Origin: Folioceros fuciformis
Lineage: Eukaryota > Anthocerotophyta > Anthocerotopsida > Anthocerotales
Assembly: GCA_049999805.1 (NCBI GenBank)
Contig: JBNGIO010006255.1
Coordinates: forward strand, 367,530-431,529
Length of the DNA: 64,000 nt
Reading direction: 5' to 3'
Below are positions 52,108 to 62,650 of this stretch, one piece after another. Below the pieces are notes generated by a model. That model saw only the letters and a program-made list of their open reading frames with translations, did no database searches and was not told the DNA's origin. Both the position numbers and the translations under genes were made by a program. Every line of letters begins with the position of its first letter. Positions within the stretch are counted from its first letter, which is position 1.

Positions 52108-54558
52108 ATGTTGTACACAACACTCGAGTGCTCGCAAGCATTGCAGCTTCGATCTCTTCGCTCTGGCGAGAAAGGACTGGACGTGGATCATCCTAAAGCC
52201 AGAGCTCAAAACCATGATGAGCTGATAACAGGCAACAACCCGTCCCCTTCACTTGCTGTATTACTTATGCAGATGGTTCATCCTCTCCCTGCATCCAACT
52301 GGAGCATGTTTGACATTGAGTGTTTCCCTCACAGGCCTTCGCTGTACAAAAGGCACATAACGGCTGATACCGTGACGAAGCTATGTCAGCAGGGGCATCT
52401 TAGTGAAGCTGTTGAGGCTGTGGGAGTTTTGGTACAGACAAACTTGTACGTCTCCAACTCTGTCTTCTACACGGTGCTAAAAGAGTGTGCGGCTAAGAAG
52501 AATCTGCCTCTGGGTCGCCGTGTTCATGCTTTTACAGTGAAGAAGGGATGTGAGTCGAACACGTTTGTGTGCAATCACATCCTGCGTCTATACAGTGCTC
52601 ATGGCAGATTGCAGGAGGCTATGGATTCATTCGCTTTAGTTGCCAATCCAGATAGGTTCACGTGGTCTGTGATTATCTCAGCTCATGTTAAACAGGGGAA
52701 TGACAAGCAGGCTATAGAGCTGTATCAACGGAGCTGCAGGTCGAAAATGAGGCCAGATGAACGTGTTTTTGTGGCAGTGCTTCAGGCTTGTGCAAAGGGA
52801 CGAGACTTGAAATCGGGACAGCAGGTGCATGCGGATGTATTGGCTGCTGGCATCGAGCCTGGTCTTTTTGTCTATAGTTCCTTGGTGGATATGTATGCTA
52901 AGTGTGGAAGGTTGGAGGAGGCTCAGAGAATCTTTGACGGCCTGCCGCGCAAGGATTTGGTGACCTGGAGTGCTCTGATCGCTGGGTATTGCCAGCAGGG
53001 CTTGGGGCAGGAAGCCCTTCGTCTCCACAGTGCCATGCAAGAGGAAGGCACCCTTGTGCTCGACGGTGTAACATTTGTGTGTCTCCTGCAGGCATGTGCT
53101 AATGTGGGCACCTCAGCGCTGGAGAAGGGGAGGCAGTTTCATGCGCAAATTACAGAACGAGGATTTCAGAGTGACCTCTTTGTGGCCAGCAGTTTAGTAA
53201 ACATGTATGTGAAGTGTGGCAGTTTAGAGGATGCGCGGGGTGTCTTCGACGGGCTTAGTCAGAAGAATGTGGTAACATGGAGCGCCATGATAGCTGGATA
53301 TTCCCAGCAGGGACTGGTGGAGGAATCCTTTGGTCTATACAGAGCTATGCGGGAAGAAGGGACCTCACCGAATTCCGTGACATTTGTGTGTCTCCTTCAG
53401 GCGTGTGCAAGTTTGGGCACCCTGGCGTTGGTGAAGGGAAAGGAGCTTCACGCAGAAATCAGAAGAAGATGTCTTCACACAGATGGATTTGTAGGCAACT
53501 CTTTGGTAAACATGTATGCAAAGTGCGGCAGCTTAGAGAACGCTGAGGTAGTGTTTGAAGAACTTCCTGTGAAAGACGTGGTGACTTGGAATGCCATGAT
53601 AGCAGCTTATTCCCAGCAGGGCGCAGTGCAGGCAGCCTTTCGTCTTTACAAGGCTATGCAAGAAGAAGGCATGGCTGAACCCGATTCTGTAACATTTGTG
53701 TGTCTGCTGCAGGCATGTGCAAATGTGGCAGCTTTGCATGTGGGAAGGCAGCTTCATGCACAGAGTAGAGAACAAGGACTTCAAGCTGACGTGCTTGTAT
53801 CTGGCAGTTTGATTAACATGTACTCAAAGTGCGGTAGCATGGTTGATGCACAGCAGGTGTTTGAGGAATTGCCTGAACCAGACATCTTCGCCTGGAGTTC
53901 ACTAATCGCAGGGTACACCCAGCAAGGAGACACTGAAGTGGTGCTTGAATTGTTTGACAGAATGCGAGACTATGGCTTACAGCCGGCTGGCATCACATTC
54001 CTGAGTGTACTGACAGCATGCAGTCATACAGGGCTAGTGAGAAAAGGGCGAGAGTACTTCGAGATAATGCGAGGACGCTATGGTATTAGTCCCACTGTGG
54101 AACACTACACATGTATGGTGGATCTTCTTGGCCGTGCCGGTCTATTAGATGAGGCACTTGAGTTGATAGAGACAATGGCTGTACAGCCTGATGCTGCAGT
54201 TTGGCACACTCTATTGGGTGCCTGTCGAAAGTGGGGCAGCGTGGCTGTAGGAGTCCATGCTTTCGAGGAGGCAGTGAAACTAGATCAGGATGATCCCGCT
54301 GCATATACACTGATGTCCAACATATACAGGGGTGCCCAGATGTGGGAGAAGGCACATGAGATACAGGCAAGGCGACTGAGAATCGGGGCATGGAAGCAGC
54401 CAGGCCGGACTTGGTGGACTGACCTGGACGGAGTGGTGCATACTTTTTCGGTCGGGGATAAGTTTCCAGGGATTGAAGCACGTTGTATCCAGGCTCTGCA
54501 CCCGAGCCTGTATTTAACGATGGAAGGCAAGGTTTGTCATGTGGGCTGCCTTAGATAA
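52108..54558 (+). CDS. PLS-E PPR protein, array member 6 (816 aa)
   Basis: Intronless; ATG at 52108, only 147 bp after member 5. An 80-residue leader with PASNWSM, a motif also found in the alternative leader frame of member 4, precedes TVTKLCQQGHLSEAVEAVG. VTW boundaries at 52960, 53272 and 53581, then 53887, show units of 312, 309 and 306 nt, so its modules have diverged more than those of members 2 and 4. Ends with L2/S2 (CMVDLLGRAGLLDEA), E1/E2 (RTWWTDLDGVVHTFSVGDK) and a short unrelated tail. No deaminase domain. Confidence 0.92.
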   Translation: MLYTTLECSQALQLRSLRSGEKGLDVDHPKARAQNHDELITGNNPSPSLAVLLMQMVHPLPASNWSMFDIECFPHRPSLYKRHITADTVTKLCQQGHLSEAVEAVGVLVQTNLYVSNSVFYTVLKECAAKKNLPLGRRVHAFTVKKGCESNTFVCNHILRLYSAHGRLQEAMDSFALVANPDRFTWSVIISAHVKQGNDKQAIELYQRSCRSKMRPDERVFVAVLQACAKGRDLKSGQQVHADVLAAGIEPGLFVYSSLVDMYAKCGRLEEAQRIFDGLPRKDLVTWSALIAGYCQQGLGQEALRLHSAMQEEGTLVLDGVTFVCLLQACANVGTSALEKGRQFHAQITERGFQSDLFVASSLVNMYVKCGSLEDARGVFDGLSQKNVVTWSAMIAGYSQQGLVEESFGLYRAMREEGTSPNSVTFVCLLQACASLGTLALVKGKELHAEIRRRCLHTDGFVGNSLVNMYAKCGSLENAEVVFEELPVKDVVTWNAMIAAYSQQGAVQAAFRLYKAMQEEGMAEPDSVTFVCLLQACANVAALHVGRQLHAQSREQGLQADVLVSGSLINMYSKCGSMVDAQQVFEELPEPDIFAWSSLIAGYTQQGDTEVVLELFDRMRDYGLQPAGITFLSVLTACSHTGLVRKGREYFEIMRGRYGISPTVEHYTCMVDLLGRAGLLDEALELIETMAVQPDAAVWHTLLGACRKWGSVAVGVHAFEEAVKLDQDDPAAYTLMSNIYRGAQMWEKAHEIQARRLRIGAWKQPGRTWWTDLDGVVHTFSVGDKFPGIEARCIQALHPSLYLTMEGKVCHVGCLR

Positions 54559-55098
54559 TCCCATTGCCATTTCGAGAAACCTGGGTTTGCATCATACAAG
54601 AACGGAAACTGCTGCGTTGAGAATTACCATGACATCCGCATTAGATGGGCTTGCTCAGGCATTTCAGCAGAAAGGAGATGGATACCGCCTCACGAGCTTG
54701 AATAGCAACATCACCTCAAGAAAAGCCGAATTGACCTGCAGTTCCCGTCCTTTTCCAGCCAAAACATTTGTCTCCTTCTGGGCAGCTTGATTGTCGTCCA
54801 ACACTTCCAACTCGAACTAACAGGAGAGGAGATACATCTAATTCCATGTCAGACCGAAGGAAAGGTACTTTCGTAACAGCTCCTTCCAATTTCCACGTTT
54901 CTCCAAATGCTGAAAAGTACGGATCACGACAGAATGTTGGGCAGGTGCGGTGGAAGAGGTTCTTCGTCTGCAAGGATCTGCAAAATGGCTACTTGCCAAA
55001 GCCACCCTGATGGAGTTGCTGGGACTCAAAAGTCTTATGAGTTCAAGCTACGTTTCCGCCATACTCTGGACGACCCTCCTCCTTGCCACCTCATGGGC
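54559..55098. other. spacer between member 6 and TRM13
   Basis: 540 bp between two convergent genes. No recognisable gene or repeat. Confidence 0.45.
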
Positions 55099-56460
55099 CT
55101 ACACTCTCCTAGCCAGTAACAACGTGTTTTCCGGGGATACTGTCTCTGGCACGTACTTTACCAGCTTTGAACGCATTTCCTGCTGGTTCAGCCACCTCAG
55201 TCTTCCGGTGTCAATCAGTCGCTTGCATTTCATTCCTAACTCCTTCCTCTCATCTGCACTGAGGCACCTAATGGCCTCAGAGAGCTTCTGCTTCCCATTA
55301 GCCAAATGCACCAAAGGTTTAGCATATGAAAGAGGCACGTCTTGCTGCAAACTCCCGTCTCCATGCTCAGCATTACCGCTCAGTGCCCAGCTGCTGAGCC
55401 ATGTGATCATACTAAATTCGTCCTTCGTGAAACCCAAGTCCAGGAAGAAACTCTTGTTCACAAACGACTTCCAGCTACACAAATGATGGCAACAAGTGGC
55501 GATCCCAACACCAAATAGAACTGGAGCAGGAACGTTCTTCGCATAATCTCTCACTTCTTCGCCACAGGTGTCGGCATCCCTCGAAAGGCAGCACCTAAGA
55601 GCCAGGTCCGTGGCTGCCCCACACAAGTGTTTGCTCACAGCCACATAACGCAGGCCCTGCAAGGATGGAACAGCTCCCAGCTTAAGGTCCTCTATATCAA
55701 TTCTCAAACGGTCCAACGACACCCCTGCCTGCTGTCGCAAGGTCCTATCCGCCTTGAACTTGTATGACCTCCGCTCTATCATCAAAACCTTCCCAACCTC
55801 ATAGCAGTCACACAACATGTGCGACAGATATCCTCTCCCAGCGCCAAACTCCACATAACACGTCCCTCCAGACGTTTCCAGAAGCCCAAACTCTTCCAGG
55901 TTTCCCAAGATGGAAGCCTGTTGCACCACATGTTTCTCCTGGAACGGTAACCTTCTGTCTCGCTCAGCCCATCTGTTGCACACCACCGGTGCCAAAATAC
56001 TCTCATCCAGGGACTCCTGACAATAAGCGTCACAAGAAGCCTTGATTCTCCTCACCAACTCCTGAAATGCATTCTCGCTCAATTCAGCCACAGCTGCCCT
56101 CTTCCCTCCCGCTGTCACAAGCTCTCCCTCATCATCACTCCCGGCATTCACCGCCCTGCGAAAATACTCTTGATCATCAAAACGTTGCTGCTGCTTGGCC
56201 ACGTTACATTTCTTTAAGTGGGCAACCATCTCGGCTCGCAAAATCGTGCTGCAAACAGAAACCCAGAAATCAGACCCCGTAAAGCCCGTGGCAACCTCGA
56301 CAAGCGACTGACTGGACGGAAGCTGGCTTACTGAGATGGATCCAGCGGGCAAGCCACCCTCGCTTGCGTGTCTGACTCTTGGTGATTACCACAAAACTGA
56401 TGGGAGGGCAGTGCCCAACTGGCACACGACCTTCGCTTGGAAGGCAGCCATTTCCCACAT
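55099..56460 (-). CDS. TRM13: tRNA 2'-O-methyltransferase TRM13 (TRMT13), two exons (about 406 aa)
   Basis: Methylates the ribose at position 4 of tRNA-His, -Gly and -Pro acceptor stems in other eukaryotes. Exon 1 (56460-56390) and exon 2 (56248-55099) join in phase to give VVCQLGT..VLCTILRAEMVAHLKKC, a CHHC-type zinc finger. The methyltransferase part has CYVEFGAGRGYLSHML (SAM loop), VSKHLCGAATDLALRC (family signature KHLCGxATDL), GIATCCHHLC and the terminal ENTLLLAR. The stop is TAG at 55101-55099. A second in-frame ATG lies 9 nt downstream of the first. It is the only non-PPR gene within the array, on the opposite strand to its neighbours, and looks intact. Confidence 0.9.
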
Positions 56461-56835
56461 CGCTGCCTCGAGCCCTTCTCCATCTCCGCTCAATATGACC
56501 AGAAAATATGGAGCATTAAATCTCTATAGAAACTTGTTGGGTGCATATGTGGATTGTAGGCCCGTTGCTTCTTCCTTAGAATCAATCCTGCGGTGGTAGC
56601 TTTGTCCTACCACTGGTCTGGCTGATGTCCTACAGCTCGCTTCTTGTCCGATAGAAGCTAAATCGAGCTTCCTGTTGGTAAGCTCGGGCGTGCTCGTGTG
56701 AGCCATGGCTGTGTGCAGGCCAACAGCTCCTCCAGGAAGAGCTTCTGCTCAGCTGAATTCGAGGTCCGAACCGTGGGTGAACAGGGGAGCCCTGAGGGGC
56801 AGCACCGTTGTAAGGAGAGCAGCTTGTGAAAGAGG
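56461..56835. other. divergent upstream region of TRM13 and member 7
   Basis: An ATG at 56705 (plus) opens 90 codons with a transit-peptide-like mix of Ala, Ser, Arg and Gly in a different frame from member 7. Either this is chance or, as in member 4, the true leader of member 7 is out of frame with its repeats. Confidence 0.4.
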
Positions 56836-59502
56836 ATGTTCCGCTGGAGGAGCATCCTCCAGCGAGGGTGGTCGCATAGAGGGCTTCAGGAAGGCCATGC
56901 TTTGCGGAACGGGGAGTTCCAAGGGGTCCTCTGCTTCACCAAGTACCATGAGCCAGCTTCAGTGGATCCGCAGCTGACTGCTCCTGACATGGAGAAAGGT
57001 CGTGGTTCCCGAACTTTCAGCTCGAGCGTGCGGGTCCCGGTCGATTGTGAGCACCCGGGGGACGTCAGTGCCGAAACCGTGAGAAAGCTATGTCAGCATG
57101 GGGAACTTGGTGAGGCTGTTGAGTGTTTGGGAGTCCTAGTTCGCACAGACTTTCATGTGTCGAAACATCTCTTTTGTACGGTGTTAAGAGAATGTGTGGC
57201 TAGGAGGGATCTGCCATTGGGTCGCCGTGTTCATGCTCTTACATTGAGGAAGGGCTATGAGTCGGATACGTTCTTGTGCAACCACATCCTCCGCATGTAT
57301 TCTTCTTATGGCTTATTGCAAGAAGCTGTTGATGCGTTCTCTCTGATGAGCAAGCCTGATGCGTTCACGTGGTCTGCCATAATTGCAGCGCATGTTAAAC
57401 ATGGACAAGATAAGCAGGCAGTACAGTTGTATCAGCAGATGAGGAGGTCAAGTGTGAAGCCAGACGGGCATGTGGTTGTAGCAGCACTCCAGGCGTGTGT
57501 GAGGGGAGGAGATTTGAAATCTGGTCAGCAGGTGCACGCTGATATGTTGGCTAGTGAATTTGAGCAAGATTTGTTTGTCACTAGTTGCTTGGTGGACATG
57601 TATGCCAAGTGTGGCAGCTTGGAGGACGCTCGACGTGTATTTGATGCGCTCCCTGGGAAGGATGTTGTGACATGGACTGCCATGATAGCAGCATATTCTC
57701 AGCGCGGCATGGGCCAGCAAGCTCTTGCTCTCTACAGGACAATGGAAGCAGGAGGCATGGTGGTACCCAACTCTGTTACATTTTTGTCTATCCTGCAGGC
57801 ATGTGCGAGTGTGGGCCCGTCAGCTTTGGAGAAGGGGAAGCAGCTTCATGCAGAAATTAGAGAAAGAGGACTGCAGGCTGATGTGTTTGTAGTCAGCAGT
57901 TTGGTAGACATGTATGCAAAGTGTGGCAGTGTAGAGGATGCTCGGGACTTGTTTGATGGACTAGATCATAAAACTGTGGTGACATGGAGTGCCATGATAG
58001 CAGGATACACCCAGCAGGGCATGGGACTGGAAGCCCTCCATCTCTATAGGGCTATGCAAGAAGAAGGCATGACTGCACCAAATGCTGTGACTTTTGTGTG
58101 TCTTCTGCAGGCGTGTTCAATCGTGGGTACATCAGCTTTGGAGACCGGAAGGCAGCTTCATGCACACGTCAGGGAGCAAGGGTTTCACAGCGATCTGTTG
58201 GTAGCTACCAGCTTGGTTAACATGTATGCAAAGTGTGGTAGCATGGCAGAAGCTCAGAGAGTGTTTGATGGACTTGGTCAGAAGGATGTGGTGACATGGA
58301 CTTGTCTGATAGCAGGGTATTGCCAGGGGGGGATGGGCCAGGAAGCCCTTCGTCTCTACAGTGCCATGCAAGAAGAGGATGTGGCTGTACCCGATTCGGT
58401 GACTTTTGTTTGCCTTCTGCAGGCATGTGCGAGTTTGGGTATCCAGTCTTTGGAAAACGGGAGGCAGCTGCATACACAGATTAGAGAAAGAGGACTTGAG
58501 GCTGATACGTTTGTAGCCAACAGCCTGGTAAACATGTATGCCAAGTGCGGCAGCGTAGAGGATGCTCGGGGCGTGTTTGATGGACTTGCTGAGAAGGATG
58601 TGGTGACCTGGAATGCTTTGATAGCGGGCTATTCCCAGCACGGCATGGGGCAGGAAGCCCTTTGCCTTTACAGGGCTATGCAAGAAGAAGGTGTGGCTGC
58701 ACCTGATAGCGTGACATTTGTTTGCCTGTTACAGGCAAGTGCGCATGTCGCAGCTTTGCATCTGGGACAAGAGCTTCACATGCAGATTAAAGAGCAAGAG
58801 CTTGAAGATGATGTGCTTGTAGCTGGCAGTTTGATAAGCATGTATGGAAAATGTGGTAGCATGGCTCATGCACGGGAGGTGTTTGAGGCGTTGTCCCATA
58901 GAGATGATGTTGTTTGGAATGCTCTGATTGCAGGCTACTCTCGGGAAGGCGACTGTGAAGCCGTACTTGACTTGTTTCACAAAATGAGAGAGACTGGTGT
59001 ACATCCAGCTGGCCTCACATTCCTCCATGTCCTAACTGTCTGCAGTCATACGGGCCTAGTGAAGGTGGGGCGAGAATACTTCGACGCTATGAGCAACACC
59101 TACGGCATCAGTCCCACATTAGAGCACTACACATGTATGGTGGATCTCCTGGGCCGTGCAGGTCATCTGGATGAGGCTCTAACGTTGATAAAGGCAATGC
59201 CTACCCCTCCGGATGCTGCAGTTTGGCGCACTCTTTTGGGTGCTTGTCAGAAGTGGAGCAACGTGGAAGTGGGCCAGCAAGCTTTTCACGGAGCAGTCTC
59301 GATCGACTCGCATGATCCCTCAGCTTATGTGTTGATGTCGAACATCTATACCAGTTCCCAAATGTGGGAGCAGGCACTGGAGATGCATTCGTGGAGACAA
59401 GGAAATAGGGCATGGAAGCAGCCAGGCCAGAGCTGGTGGACAGATATGGACGGACTGGTGCATAGTTTTCTGGTTGGGGATACCGTGGCACGTTCGACAT
59501 GA
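56836..59502 (+). CDS. PLS-E PPR protein, array member 7 (888 aa)
   Basis: Intronless. ATG at 56836 gives a 75-residue leader (RWRSILQRGWSHRGLQ..., SVDPQLTAPDMEKG) before TVRKLCQHGELGEAVECLG. VTW boundaries at 57667 and 57979 are 312 nt apart and further modules continue to about 58610; the final L is short (AHVAALHLGQELH). Ends with L2/S2, E1/E2 (SWWTDMDGLVHSFLVGD) and six more residues. No DYW domain. Frame intact, though a competing leader frame (56705-56977) overlaps its start. Last member of the array on the right. Confidence 0.92.
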   Translation: MFRWRSILQRGWSHRGLQEGHALRNGEFQGVLCFTKYHEPASVDPQLTAPDMEKGRGSRTFSSSVRVPVDCEHPGDVSAETVRKLCQHGELGEAVECLGVLVRTDFHVSKHLFCTVLRECVARRDLPLGRRVHALTLRKGYESDTFLCNHILRMYSSYGLLQEAVDAFSLMSKPDAFTWSAIIAAHVKHGQDKQAVQLYQQMRRSSVKPDGHVVVAALQACVRGGDLKSGQQVHADMLASEFEQDLFVTSCLVDMYAKCGSLEDARRVFDALPGKDVVTWTAMIAAYSQRGMGQQALALYRTMEAGGMVVPNSVTFLSILQACASVGPSALEKGKQLHAEIRERGLQADVFVVSSLVDMYAKCGSVEDARDLFDGLDHKTVVTWSAMIAGYTQQGMGLEALHLYRAMQEEGMTAPNAVTFVCLLQACSIVGTSALETGRQLHAHVREQGFHSDLLVATSLVNMYAKCGSMAEAQRVFDGLGQKDVVTWTCLIAGYCQGGMGQEALRLYSAMQEEDVAVPDSVTFVCLLQACASLGIQSLENGRQLHTQIRERGLEADTFVANSLVNMYAKCGSVEDARGVFDGLAEKDVVTWNALIAGYSQHGMGQEALCLYRAMQEEGVAAPDSVTFVCLLQASAHVAALHLGQELHMQIKEQELEDDVLVAGSLISMYGKCGSMAHAREVFEALSHRDDVVWNALIAGYSREGDCEAVLDLFHKMRETGVHPAGLTFLHVLTVCSHTGLVKVGREYFDAMSNTYGISPTLEHYTCMVDLLGRAGHLDEALTLIKAMPTPPDAAVWRTLLGACQKWSNVEVGQQAFHGAVSIDSHDPSAYVLMSNIYTSSQMWEQALEMHSWRQGNRAWKQPGQSWWTDMDGLVHSFLVGDTVARST

Positions 59503-60140
59503 AGCAAGGTGAGAGGATTGCCTGACTATGAAGACTCTTCAATTCTGGTCACCTTGCTGGTATTCCATGCTGAGATAAACACGTGAGGGCTATCTCATCC
59601 AGGTGATCGTGGTCACTTTGCCTTCATGTGTAAGGAGTTTCCTCATCTGGTCGAGACTTAGTGCACCTCAAGGGTTTCAACAACCCATACCCCGCGTTTC
59701 AGAGTACCTGGGATCGTTTTCCTTCGCAGTGCTGTCTCACGAGACGGCCAAAGAAATGACATACACTGGCACTCACGTGAAATAGTCTGCTCAACTGCGA
59801 TGATGGCATAAGTCTTGTGGCGAGTGAGACAATGTGTGGGATTTCCAGGTGCCCGTCGATGGCGTAGGGCGGGTCACATCGTCTCTGGACTCCGGGCAGT
59901 CCACCGCTCCTATTTTTCACTCCCAATCTGTCGACCACCTCTACCCTCCGACAGGCTCTGGCGGGGAGAGCCAAGTGCATGCAGATGTAGTGTCGGTTCT
60001 GACGGGGTGAGAGCCAAGAGCCTGCAAATGTGGAAAAGACTGGCATCGACCTGCTAAGTTTTCTAGGGCTCTGAGGGTTTCTAATACCTACCCATGGCAA
60101 AGCACGTCAACGAGCTTATGTTCATTCACTTAGTGGAGGC
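59503..60140. other. spacer after the PPR array
   Basis: No gene recognised. Around 60046-60110 a segment (GACCTGCTAAGTTTT ... GCACGTCAACGAG) recurs at about 60640-60750 on the far side of the minisatellite, so the repeat block is framed by a larger duplication. Confidence 0.5.
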
Positions 60141-60650
60141 AAGTGCCTGCAAACCTAGAAGAAGACAGGTGCATGCTCGTGTTCATCTGCTCGCGATGAA
60201 TAGGAGAGTCAAGTGCCTGCAAGTGTAGAAGAAGCGAGGTGGACGCTCATGTTCATCTCCTGAGATGAGGAAGAGAGTCAAGTGCCTGCAAATGTAGAAG
60301 AAGACAGGTGGACGCTTATGTTCATCTCCTGAGGATGAGGAGGATAGTCAAGTGCCTGCAAGTGTAGAAGAAGACAGGTGGACGCCGCTGATGTTCATCT
60401 CCAGAGGATGAGGAGGAGAGTTAAGTGCCTGCAAATGCAGGTGGACGTTTACATTTATCTCCTGAGAATGAGGAGGAGAGTCAAGTGCTTGCAAATGCAG
60501 GAGGATGTTTATGTTCCTCTCTTGAGGATGAGGAGGAGCGCCGAGTGCCTGCAAATGTAGAGAAAGACAGATGGAGGCTTATGTTCATCTTCTCAGGATG
60601 AGGAGAAGAGCCAAGTGTCTGCACATGTAGAAGAAAACAGGTGTCCACCT
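60141..60650. repeat. tandem repeat, about 60-72 bp unit, eight copies
   Basis: Each unit starts AAGTGCCTGCAAATGTAG, has AAGAAGACAGGTGGACGC and ends with TTCATCTCCTGAGGATGAGG plus AGGAGAGTC. The CATCTCCTGAGGATG part is a short imperfect palindrome present in almost every copy. Two copies lack about 10 bp. Open frames across it are by-products. Confidence 0.9.
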
Positions 60651-60906
60651 ACAAAGTTTTATAGCCTGTGTTTTGTAGGTGCAGTGTCTGATTGTCTTTG
60701 CTCCCGTTTGTTAATTAATACGTACCAGTAATAAAGCATGTCAACGAGAATACTTCTTAGTCGTCCCACATTGTGCCTTGTGTTCTCTCGCACTCGACAA
60801 CCATCAAAATTTGAAGAAAACTTGACAGCTTTATTTCCCTTGAAGGAAAAGAAATTTCAAAATATTTTTTGAATAAAATATTTAAGAGATATATATATAT
60901 GGGTAT

Positions 60907-60980
60907 GGCATAGTTTGGTTTCAAACTGAAGATGTCCTAGGACGTGAGACCGATGTCATAACCAACTACACCACGAGACC
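60907..60980 (-). pseudogene. tRNA-Val(CAC)-like pseudogene
   Basis: On the minus strand, TGGTGTAGTTGGTTATGAC (D-arm and box A) and a loop CTCACGT with CAC in the anticodon position match tRNA-Val. The anticodon stem has mismatches and the 3' acceptor side does not pair with the 5' side, so it is not functional. It may be a SINE head or a dead tRNA copy. Confidence 0.6.
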
Positions 60981-61059
60981 GCCATAATGCAGCTACCACA
61001 CCATAAAACGGATTGAGTATTGGCACAAGTGAAACAAGGTGAAAATTAAAAGTAGAAAG

Positions 61060-61870
61060 GTGAAAGCTAAATCTATAGCTGTCTTGATGAAGAAGCAAGT
61101 ATGTTTCTTGCTGCCTTTGGAAACAAGATGTTTTTTCCAAGCAAAACCTCCTAGGAAGGATGGAGTTGTAATGACCACTTGTATTCTGAGATGAGTGGTG
61201 TGTATCATTCCCAGCTTTAGGAGTGGCTTAGCTGTGGAGTATAAATAGGTCAGTGTTAGGGTCTTAAGGATATACTGTGATACACAGAGAGACAGTGGAG
61301 TATAAATAGGCCAATGTTAGGGTCTTAAGGATATACTGATACACTGATACACAGAGAGACAAAGAGAGAGGCAAACAGTGAGAAGTCTAGCCTTGAGGCA
61401 TAGCTGTGGAGGGCTTGAAGAGCAAGCTTGTCAAATTGAGTCTAGGGTAGTAGCCAGTGGGGCTAGCCTTGAGGCATAGCTGTGGAGGGCTTGAAGAGCA
61501 AGCTTGTCAGATTGAGTCTAGGGTAGTAGTCAGTGGGGCGTAGATCGCCAAACTCTTTTGTAAGTATCTTGAATAAAGAGCAGCACATAGAGGAGGTGGT
61601 CTGCGAGTCGTCAGTGGACAGCGGGCTACTTGGAGCCTAGTGCTGAGTCGTGAGAGAGGGAGTGAGTGATTTGGTGGTCTGCAAGTCGTCAGTGGACGGT
61701 TGGAGCCTAGTGCTGAGTCATGAGAGAGGGAGTGAGTGATTTGTAAGTGGAGCGCTGCGGAGCGAATAGACGAGATTCGAGGCCGTTGCTTCCTTTTACT
61801 CTGCGTAAGGAAGGGGGCGTTACTGATTGCATACTTTTGATTAATTTATTTTAGTATTTTGGCCTTTTAT
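61060..61870 (+). mobile_element. LTR-like sequence (copy B) with internal duplications
   Basis: Homologous in ordered blocks to 36460-36900. Contains TATA GTGGAGTATAAATAGG at about 61236, duplicated near 61300; a duplicated block with GCCTTGAGGCATAGCTGTGGAGG (about 61391 and 61467); and a duplicated block with GTCGTCAGTGGAC..GGAGCCTAGTGCTGAG (about 61607 and 61685). AATAAAGAGC near 61572 could be its polyadenylation signal. No integrase is visible next to it, so it may be a solo LTR. Confidence 0.6.
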
Positions 61871-61934
61871 TGGACTCATATACTGATCTAGAGACAACTA
61901 CTTTCCATGCCAGTGATCCTTCAATAGGCTTGTT

Positions 61935-62650
61935 CATTAAATAGGCTTGTTCTTCTTGTTGGAAAACGAGGTGCAATTGGAACCAAGCTTTTGCATACCC
62001 AATACCACCTATGAAGAACCACAAACTCCAAGAGGTCTAGGCTTCCTCAAATTGGCTTGTTGGAACTACGAGATGCAAGTGGAACCAACCTTGTGCTTAC
62101 CTAATACTATCTATGAAGAAGAGCAAACTCGAAAGAGGTATGGGTCTCCTATCCTAAATAGAGCATACACTTTATCTTGGTTCAAATCTTGCTGTGGTCG
62201 GAAGGATCGAATTTTAAATCCTACCACGGCAAGATTCTCCTCTATGAAGACTTGACATCAAAGATCATGAGGAGACTTCACGAGGAATCATAAGGTTGGG
62301 TTGTATGCTCAAGGGATATCTATGACAAGCAAACACTATATCTTTCATTGCATGTTGTTTTCTCTAGTACTTGTCATCCACAACTATCTTGTGAACTTCA
62401 TCAAAATATTTTTGATAAAGGAAGGCTTGTTAGAGCCACGAGGTGTGAGTAGACCCGTTGGCAAGCTTTTGCTTATGCAATGTTATCTACGAAGAAGTGC
62501 AAACTCTTGAAGATGTTTAGATTTCCCCAAATCAACTTGTAGGAACCACGAAGTGCAAAGTGGAACTAACCTAATGCTTACCCAACACTGTGTGTGAAGA
62601 AGTGCAAACTTTGAAGAGATTTGGATTTCAGGTCATGAAGAGACTCCACA
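61935..62650. repeat. degenerate tandem repeat, about 95-110 bp unit
   Basis: Words GGAACCA..AAGCTTTTGC, ACCCAATACCA, TATGAAGAA and CAAACTC..AAGAGGT recur in order about four to five times, interrupted near 62240-62410. No gene seen; 62650-63124 is AT-rich unique sequence. Confidence 0.65.

Noticed and set aside
37114-59502. PPR array as restorer-of-fertility (Rf-like) cluster
   Set aside because: Rf-like genes are P-class PPRs; these are PLS-class with E motifs, so the resemblance is only in clustering and rapid repeat evolution.
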